A stretch of DNA of 30,379 nucleotides from Lachnospiraceae bacterium UBA3732. Lineage in GTDB: Bacteria > Bacillota > Clostridia > Lachnospirales > Lachnospiraceae. Where the stretch lies: contig DFHD01000102.1 in assembly GCA_002372545.1 (NCBI GenBank), positions 7,105 to 37,483 on the forward strand, written 5' to 3'. The notes below the pieces were generated by a model. That model saw nothing but the letters and a program-made list of their open reading frames with translations. It was not told the origin of the DNA and did not search any database. Shown here piece by piece: positions 22,699-28,433 of this stretch. Every line of letters starts with the position of its first letter. The first letter of the stretch is position 1. The translations under genes were made by a program, and so were the position numbers.

Positions 22699-23370
22699 TT
22701 AGCGGGTGGGCAGGTAGGGGATGATGGATCCTGCAAGTCCGGAAACCGGCATAGACTGGATCCAGATCTTTCCGGGTCCCGTCAGAAGGGTATTAAAGAA
22801 GCCCTCGCCGCCGAATACTTTGTTTTTCAGGCCGGCGACGGTCTGGATTTCCAGTTTCACCGTAGGCTCCATGGCGGCCAGATAACCGGTGTCGATCACC
22901 AGCTGCTGACCGGCCCCCAGTTCATATTCCTTGATGTATCCGTCAAGCTCAACAAAGGCGATGCCGGTTCCGGAAAGCTTCTGCATGATGAAGCCCTCGC
23001 CGCCGAAGAGGCCGGAACCGATCTTCTTATTAAAATGCACAGACAGGGTTACGCCTGCAGTGGAGGCAAGAAAAGCGGACTTCTGGCAGATGATCTCTCT
23101 GCCGGGAGCAATCTCAAATGCTCTGATCTGACCCGGCATGCTGGAAGCGAAGGCAATCATGCCGGCGCCGTTTGCTGTATAGCGGTTCTGAAACATGGCC
23201 TCGCCGGAAAATGCGCGGCCGAACATCTTGCCTACGCCGCCGCCGACGGTTTCCATCTGCATATTCGGCGACATCCAGGACATGGCGCCCTTTTCTGTGA
23301 TCATTGCTTCTCCGTTCTCCAGCTCACAGATTACGACCGGGAGCGGTGTGCCTTCAATTGAGTATCTCAT
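22699..23370 (-). CDS. AIM24 / TIGR00266 family protein
   Basis: A 223-residue protein of the AIM24 family (TIGR00266), a beta-rich fold made of repeated strands. Glycine-rich repeats FGRAFSGEAMF, SGLFGGEGFIMQKLSG and NKVFGGEGFFNTLLTGPG are the recognisable signature. The name comes from a yeast mitochondrial protein; the bacterial function is unknown. The ATG at 23370 has AGGAGG six bases upstream; an in-frame start at 23412 would add 14 unconserved residues. It stands alone on the minus strand. A TATAAT on the minus strand (plus 23387-23392) lies too close to the start to be a firm promoter. Confidence 0.92.
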   Translation of the reverse strand: MRYSIEGTPLPVVICELENGEAMITEKGAMSWMSPNMQMETVGGGVGKMFGRAFSGEAMFQNRYTANGAGMIAFASSMPGQIRAFEIAPGREIICQKSAFLASTAGVTLSVHFNKKIGSGLFGGEGFIMQKLSGTGIAFVELDGYIKEYELGAGQQLVIDTGYLAAMEPTVKLEIQTVAGLKNKVFGGEGFFNTLLTGPGKIWIQSMPVSGLAGSIIPYLPTR

Positions 23371-23607
23371 AATCAACCTCCTGCATATTATATTATTGAA
23401 ACAGTTCAGCACTATCCTTGCTACGCAATGTTAAGGATTCTTGATTTTCACTATTCATCAGGTGATTCAAAAATATGAAAATCTATCTCATTTTAACACG
23501 GTATTGGGAATCCAACAAGTTTTTTCCCATACATTGTGGTTTTGGGGAATTTTTACAAATGGATTTTTAATTGTACACACTTTTTGTGAAAAATGTTCAA
23601 ATTGTGG

Positions 23608-23636
23608 TTTCCATTTTTGTGACTCCGTGGTATAAT
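23608..23636 (+). promoter_or_regulatory. Extended -10 promoter of glgC
   Basis: TGGTATAAT at 23628-23636 forms an extended -10 box, with a weak -35 TTTCCA at 23608-23613. The 150 bases upstream are AT-rich with repeated TTGTGGTTT and TTTTTGTGA words. Confidence 0.62.
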
Positions 23637-23667
23637 AATATAAATTCTTGCGTAAAGGAGTGACACT

Positions 23668-24939
23668 ATGGTTAAAAAGGAAATGATCGCAATGCTGCTG
23701 GCAGGTGGTCAGGGCAGCCGTTTAGGCGTGCTGACGTCCAATCTGGCTAAGCCGGCCGTTGCTTTCGGCGGAAAATATAAGATTATCGATTTCCCGCTGA
23801 GTAACTGTATCAATTCCGGTATCGACACAGTCGGCGTGCTGACACAGTATCGTCCCCTGCGTCTGAACCAGCACATCGGTATTGGTATGCCCTGGGATCT
23901 GGATCGCAACTTTGGTGGTGTAACCGTTCTGCCGCCCTATGAGAAGGCAGATAATGCCGAGTGGTATTCGGGAACGGCAAATGCCATCTACCAGAATCTG
24001 GAGTATATGGAATACTATAATCCGGAATACGTCCTTATTCTTTCCGGCGATCACATCTATAAAATGGATTATGAGGTCATGCTGGACTTCCACAAGAGCT
24101 CACATGCAGATGTAACGATTGCTACCTATCAGGTTCCGATGGAAGAGGCCAGCCGTTTTGGCGTTGTACTGACGGACGATCAGGGCGTGATCCAGGAGTT
24201 TGAGGAGAAGCCTGAGCATCCCAGAAGCAATAAGGCTTCCATGGGTATCTACATCTTTAATTGGAAGGTTCTTCGCGATCAGCTGATCGAAATGAAGGAT
24301 GTTCCCTCCTGCGATTTTGGTAAGCACATTATTCCGCATTGCCATGAGCTTGGCATGAAGATCTGCGCTTATGATTTCAAGGGATATTGGAAGGATGTCG
24401 GAACGCTCGGTTCTTATTGGGAAGCCAATATGGAGCTTGTGGATATCATTCCGGAGTTCAATCTTTACGAGGAATTCTGGCGGATCTATACTAAGAGCGA
24501 CAACCATCCGGCACAGTACATCGCGCCGGGCAGCAGCGTGACGAAGAGTATTATCGGTGAAGGAACGGAGATCTGCGGCAATGTGGAGAATTCCGTGATC
24601 GGCTCTGGCGTACGCATCGGCAAGAATGCGGTGATCAAGAACTCCATTATCATGAACAATGCAGTGATCAGTGACGGCGCCGTTCTCGATAAGGCTATTC
24701 TGGCCGAGGGCGTTCAGGTTGGCGAGAATGCGGTTCTCGGTATTGGAGAAGAAGCAGAAAATGACTATAAGCCTCAGGTTTATGCCTTTGGCCTCGTAAC
24801 CATCGGTGAAAATTCTGTCATCCCGGCGAATGTAAAGGTTGGCCGGAATACGGCTATCCTTGGTGTGACCACACCGGAGGAGTACCCGGACGGCATTCTT
24901 CCCAGCGGTGGATCAATCATAAAGGAGGCGGGCAAGTAA
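23668..24939 (+). CDS. glgC: Glucose-1-phosphate adenylyltransferase, catalytic subunit
   Basis: A 423-residue protein that makes ADP-glucose from ATP and glucose 1-phosphate, the committed step of bacterial glycogen synthesis. The nucleotide loop AGGQGSRLG is at 12-20, the AKPAVAFGGKYKIIDF block follows, and SGDHIYKMDY carries the catalytic Asp128. A left-handed beta-helix domain occupies the last 130 residues (hexapeptides such as IGEGTEICG, IGSGVRIGKN). The ATG at 23668 follows AAGGAG and an extended -10 promoter. glgD begins one base after the stop, so both are made together. No other glycogen gene is in the window. Confidence 0.97.
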   Translation: MVKKEMIAMLLAGGQGSRLGVLTSNLAKPAVAFGGKYKIIDFPLSNCINSGIDTVGVLTQYRPLRLNQHIGIGMPWDLDRNFGGVTVLPPYEKADNAEWYSGTANAIYQNLEYMEYYNPEYVLILSGDHIYKMDYEVMLDFHKSSHADVTIATYQVPMEEASRFGVVLTDDQGVIQEFEEKPEHPRSNKASMGIYIFNWKVLRDQLIEMKDVPSCDFGKHIIPHCHELGMKICAYDFKGYWKDVGTLGSYWEANMELVDIIPEFNLYEEFWRIYTKSDNHPAQYIAPGSSVTKSIIGEGTEICGNVENSVIGSGVRIGKNAVIKNSIIMNNAVISDGAVLDKAILAEGVQVGENAVLGIGEEAENDYKPQVYAFGLVTIGENSVIPANVKVGRNTAILGVTTPEEYPDGILPSGGSIIKEAGK

Positions 24940-24940
24940 T

Positions 24941-26065
24941 ATGAGAGCAATTGGTATTATCTTAGCAGGCGGCAATTCCAGCCGCATGGGAGATCTGTCC
25001 GCAAAGCGTGCCGTGGCTGCTATGCCTATGGCAGGATGCTTCAGGGCAATCGATTTTTCCCTTTCCAACATGTCAAATTCCCACATCCAGAGGGTAGCTG
25101 TCTGCACACAGTACAATTCAAGATCTCTGAATGAGCATCTGAATTCATCCAAGTGGTGGGATTTCGGAAGAAAGCAGGGTGGTCTTTACCTCTTTACTCC
25201 GACGATCACGGCAACAAACAGCTATTGGTATAAGGGAACGGCAGATGCGCTGTACCAGAACATCAGCTTCCTGAAAAATGCACATGAGCCCTATGTTGTG
25301 ATCGCTTCCGGCGATGGCATCTATAAGATGGACTACAACAAGGTGCTTGAGGATCATATTGCAAAGAATGCGGATATCACCATTGTGACCAAGGATATCA
25401 GTGCCGCAGAGGACGATATCAGCCGGTTCGGCGTGGTCAAAGTAGGCGAGAACGGCAGGGTGCTTGACTTTGAGGAGAAGCCGCTTGTAGCGGATACCTC
25501 TACTGCATCCATCGGTGTATATGTCATCCGCCGCCGTCAGCTCATCGAGCTCCTGGAGGCTTGCGCAGCCGAGGGAAGAACGGACTTTGTAAAGGATATT
25601 CTGATCCGTTACAAGAACGTAAAGAAGATATACGCATACAGACTGGAAACCTATTGGAGGAATATCGGCTCCATCGATTCCTACTTCCGCACGAATATGG
25701 ACTTCCTGAAGCCTGAGGTAAGAGATTTCTTCTTCCGTCAGCGGCCGGATGTCTATACAAAGGTTGAGGATCTTCCGCCGGTTAAGTACAACGGAGATGC
25801 AGCGGTTTCCAACAGCCTGATCGCCAGCGGCAGCATCGTGAACGGATCTGTGGAGAATTCCATTCTGTTCAAGAAGGTTTATGTCGGCAACAATTGCGTA
25901 ATTAAGAATTCCATCATTTTGAACGATGTGCATATCGGTGATAATTGTTATATCGAAAACTGCATCGTAGAGAGCAGAGATACGATCAGAGCCAATACGG
26001 TACATACCGGTGAAGCAGGAAATCCGAAGATCGTGATCGAAAAGAGTTTTCGTTATACAATCTAG
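24941..26065 (+). CDS. glgD: Glucose-1-phosphate adenylyltransferase, GlgD subunit
   Basis: A 374-residue paralogue of GlgC, shorter in the C-terminal part. The nucleotide loop is altered (AGGNSSRMG, with SAKRAVAAMPMAGCFRAIDF in place of the GlgC block) while SGDGIYKMDY keeps the Asp. In Geobacillus GlgD has little activity alone and raises that of GlgC, so this is most likely the regulatory partner. AAAGGAGG inside the end of glgC serves the ATG at 24941. spoVG follows after 113 bases with no terminator between. Confidence 0.96.
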   Translation: MRAIGIILAGGNSSRMGDLSAKRAVAAMPMAGCFRAIDFSLSNMSNSHIQRVAVCTQYNSRSLNEHLNSSKWWDFGRKQGGLYLFTPTITATNSYWYKGTADALYQNISFLKNAHEPYVVIASGDGIYKMDYNKVLEDHIAKNADITIVTKDISAAEDDISRFGVVKVGENGRVLDFEEKPLVADTSTASIGVYVIRRRQLIELLEACAAEGRTDFVKDILIRYKNVKKIYAYRLETYWRNIGSIDSYFRTNMDFLKPEVRDFFFRQRPDVYTKVEDLPPVKYNGDAAVSNSLIASGSIVNGSVENSILFKKVYVGNNCVIKNSIILNDVHIGDNCYIENCIVESRDTIRANTVHTGEAGNPKIVIEKSFRYTI

Positions 26066-26129
26066 TACGCTGGGGCTTTGAAAACTGTGCTGTTCCGGGC
26101 ATTTCAGAAACAGTGTACGAATGCAAGCG

Positions 26130-26166
26130 TTACAAGTTTTACAAGGTTTTACAAGGTTTTAGGAGG
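26130..26166 (+). repeat. Tandem 10-bp repeats that end in the spoVG ribosome site
   Basis: TTTTACAAGG occurs at 26137-26146 and 26147-26156, preceded by a shorter TTACAAG and followed by TTTTAGGAGG at 26157-26166. The Shine-Dalgarno is itself the altered last unit. Confidence 0.92.
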
Positions 26167-26178
26167 GTTAAAGAGAAG

Positions 26179-26466
26179 ATGCAGATTACAGATGTCAGGG
26201 TCAGACGGGTTGCCAGAGAAGGCAAGATGAAAGCCGTTGTATCTATCACCATTGATAATGAGTTCGTGATTCACGACATCAAAGTGATCGATGGCGAGAA
26301 GGGGCTCTTTATAGCAATGCCGAGCCGCAAATCGACCGATGGGGAGTTTAGAGATATTGCGCATCCAATCAATTCGGAAACGAGGCAGAGCCTTCAGAAT
26401 CTGATCCTTCAGAAGTATGAGGAAACGGAGGCTTCAGAGGAGACAGCAGATTATCAAGGGTTCTAA
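26179..26466 (+). CDS. spoVG: SpoVG, RNA/DNA-binding regulator
   Basis: A 95-residue protein, the usual size. MQITDVRVRRVAREGKMKA at the start and FIAMPSRKSTDGEFRDIAHPI in the middle are the family signature. SpoVG binds RNA and DNA and affects septation, sporulation and surface traits in Firmicutes, and is kept in many non-sporulating species. The start is the ATG at 26179 with AGGAGGG at 26161-26167; an in-frame upstream start at 26113 would translate the repeats and is not credible. A strong terminator follows. It precedes glmU, as in Bacillus. Confidence 0.96.
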   Translation: MQITDVRVRRVAREGKMKAVVSITIDNEFVIHDIKVIDGEKGLFIAMPSRKSTDGEFRDIAHPINSETRQSLQNLILQKYEETEASEETADYQGF

Positions 26467-26486
26467 CTGATTGTTTCAGGGGGGTT

Positions 26487-26525
26487 GGAAAGCCGCAGGT
26501 CAAAAGCCTGCGGCTTTCCTTTTTT
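26487..26525 (+). terminator. Terminator of spoVG
   Basis: A perfect 13-bp stem GGAAAGCCGCAGG (26487-26499) with CCTGCGGCTTTCC (26507-26519), loop of seven bases, then T6. Confidence 0.95.
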
Positions 26526-26607
26526 GAGGATTTAAATGAGTTGATAGGAGCACTAGAGTGAGAGGAAAGGGCGGGAAAGAACCCGGCGAGACGGATAGAG
26601 TAGAAAC

Positions 26608-26636
26608 TTGACAGAAAAGCTGAATTTCGCTACACT
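26608..26636 (+). promoter_or_regulatory. Promoter of the glmU-pth-mfd unit
   Basis: TTGACA at 26608-26613, a 17-base spacer and TACACT at 26631-26636. The leader is about 85 bases. Confidence 0.75.
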
Positions 26637-26727
26637 ACTACAATAACGATATCAGCCGGAGCGAATCATATCGTGGCCGGTGGTATTTTTATGCATATGG
26701 TATTCGAGAGGTAAAAGGAGAGACGAG

Positions 26728-27540
26728 ATGAATAAACTGAAAGCACTGATTCTGGCGGCTGGAAAAGGAACCCGTATGGAGTCGGATCTGCCGAAGGTTC
26801 TGCATACCGTGGATGGAAAGCCCATGGTACATTATTCTATTCAGGCGGCCAAGGATGCCGGTGCATCTGAGGTTTGCTGTATTGTAGGCTATAAAAATGA
26901 GCTGGTAAAGCGGACGGTGTATGATGTGGTTTCCTTTGCTGAGCAAAAGGAGCAGCTGGGAACGGGTCATGCCGTAAAGTGTGCGATGAGCTTTATTGAC
27001 AGCGGAACTGATACACTCATCCTTTGCGGAGATACGCCGCTGATCACCGGCGATTCCCTAAAGGCGCTTTATGAAAAGCATAAAAAAGAAAGCAACGGCG
27101 TAACGGTAATGTCGGCTATTCTGGAGGATCCGAAGGGATATGGCCGGATCATCCGTGATGCAGACGGTTCTTTTATGGCCATCACTGAGGATAAGGATTG
27201 CACAGAGGAGGAAAGGCAGACAAAGGAAGTGAATGCCGGAATCTATATATTTAATTCCGACGCACTTCTGGCCAGTCTCGCTCTTTTGAAAAATGATAAT
27301 GCACAGGGAGAGTATTATCTGACAGATACAGTAGGTATTATCCGCCGGACTGGTCTTCGGGTGGATGCCATGCCCGTGGCCGATGCGGATGAGATCCGCG
27401 GCGTGAATACCGTGGCACAGCTGGAGGAGGCGGAGGAACTGATGCGCCGCCGGCTGGCCGAAAAAGGGCCGGATGGACAGGTGAACAGCCCTGCCGAGGA
27501 GGCGGTGTTCAGTGAGATGGCCGGGGACGAAGATAATTGA
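26728..27540 (+). CDS. glmU: UDP-GlcNAc pyrophosphorylase domain of GlmU, without acetyltransferase domain
   Basis: A 270-residue protein matching only the N-terminal half of bifunctional GlmU (about 450-460 residues). The uridylyltransferase signature LAAGKGTRMESDLPKVLH is at the start; CGDTPLI (metal-binding Asp), GYGRII, NAGIYIF and the GVNTVAQLEEAE region follow in order. It should convert GlcNAc-1-phosphate and UTP to UDP-GlcNAc for peptidoglycan. The reading frame ends in an acidic tail (SEMAGDEDN) with no left-handed beta-helix, and the 113 bases before pth encode none in any frame. The ATG at 26728 follows AAAAGGAGAG; the upstream ATG at 26680 lacks a ribosome site. Position between spoVG and pth supports a glmU origin. 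Confidence 0.9.
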   Translation: MNKLKALILAAGKGTRMESDLPKVLHTVDGKPMVHYSIQAAKDAGASEVCCIVGYKNELVKRTVYDVVSFAEQKEQLGTGHAVKCAMSFIDSGTDTLILCGDTPLITGDSLKALYEKHKKESNGVTVMSAILEDPKGYGRIIRDADGSFMAITEDKDCTEEERQTKEVNAGIYIFNSDALLASLALLKNDNAQGEYYLTDTVGIIRRTGLRVDAMPVADADEIRGVNTVAQLEEAEELMRRRLAEKGPDGQVNSPAEEAVFSEMAGDEDN

Positions 27541-27567
27541 TAAGAGGTGCGGATGTACATGTATGGC

Positions 27568-27624
27568 GGAATTCCGGCTGGAACGGAAGTGAGACTGGAA
27601 GGGAATTCCGGCTGGAACGGAAGT
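27568..27624 (+). repeat. Perfect 23-bp direct repeat upstream of pth
   Basis: The 23 bases at 27568-27590 (beginning GGAATTCCGGCTGG) recur exactly at 27602-27624 with a 34-base period. Together they fill about half of the gap between glmU and pth. Confidence 0.95.
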
Positions 27625-27653
27625 ATGAGAATAGCGGATTACAGGTGAAATAG

Positions 27654-28241
27654 ATGAAGATGATCGTTGGTCTGGGGAATCCCGGACTGCAGTATGCCGG
27701 GACGCGGCATAACACGGGTTTTTCCGTTCTGACGGTGCTTTCGGACAGGCTGAATATCCCAGTGAACAAAAAACAATGCGATGCGCTGGTGGGGCATGGT
27801 TTTATCGGTACGGAAAAGGTCCTTTTGGTCATGCCTCAGACATATATGAATCTCAGCGGTAATGCGGTTGGAGCTTTGCAGAGGTTTTATCAGTGCGAGC
27901 CTGAGGATATTATTGTTATTTATGACGATATCGATCTCGCGGCGGGTGCCCTTCGGATCAGAGCCAGGGGCAGTGCCGGAAGTCATAACGGGATGAAGAG
28001 TGTGATCAAAATGCTGGGTACGGAGGATTTTCCCCGGGTCAGGGTTGGCGTTGGAGCAAAGCCTGAGGGATGGGACCTGGCGGATTATGTGCTCAGCCGT
28101 TTCACAAAAGAAGAGCTTCCGAAAATGCGTGAGACTGTGGAAAATGCCGCGGATGCGGTGGAGATTATTGTAAGGGAGGGTGTGGAAAGCGCCCAAAACA
28201 AGCTGAACCGGAAACCGGAAAGTACACCGATTTCTAAATAA
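27654..28241 (+). CDS. pth: Peptidyl-tRNA hydrolase
   Basis: A 195-residue enzyme that releases tRNA from prematurely dropped peptidyl-tRNA. Active-site residues are in place: Asn9 in GLGNPG, His19 in TRHNTGF, Asn66 in MPQTYMNLSG and Asp91 in YDDIDLAAG; SAGSHNGMKS is also diagnostic. The ATG at 27654 has AGGTG upstream. It sits between glmU and mfd as in Bacillus (where it is also called spoVC); the prs and ctc genes usual between glmU and pth in Bacillus are absent. Confidence 0.97.
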   Translation: MKMIVGLGNPGLQYAGTRHNTGFSVLTVLSDRLNIPVNKKQCDALVGHGFIGTEKVLLVMPQTYMNLSGNAVGALQRFYQCEPEDIIVIYDDIDLAAGALRIRARGSAGSHNGMKSVIKMLGTEDFPRVRVGVGAKPEGWDLADYVLSRFTKEELPKMRETVENAADAVEIIVREGVESAQNKLNRKPESTPISK

Positions 28242-28423
28242 AATAAGAAACAAGGTAATAAAGAGAATATAAACAACAAACAAGATAATACCGAAGATAA
28301 GATAAGTAACAAGGTAATATAAAAGATATTACAAAAGATAATATAAACAAGAAGCAAGAAAATATAAGCAAGAAGATATAAACAGGAAGCAAGAGAATAT
28401 AAAGGATAATACAAACAGGAAAC
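28242..28423 (+). repeat. Purine-rich, decayed tandem-repeat leader of mfd
   Basis: The 192 bases between pth and mfd are very A-rich and poor in C and T, unlike the GC-rich genes on each side. AACAAGGTAATA or a one-base variant occurs at 28249, 28279 and 28308 (period about 30). A second family, ATATAAACAAGAAGCAAGA, occurs at 28341 and, with one change, at 28376, with a shorter copy at 28362. There is no open frame of interest on the plus strand; frames on the other strand encode only low-complexity Leu/Tyr/Ile/Ser text. Confidence 0.88.
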
Positions 28424-28433
28424 GGAGAAGAAT

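Noticed and set aside
28242..28433. Small genes in the A-rich leader of mfd
   Set aside because: Only low-complexity minus-strand frames are open; the composition comes from repeats, not coding constraint.
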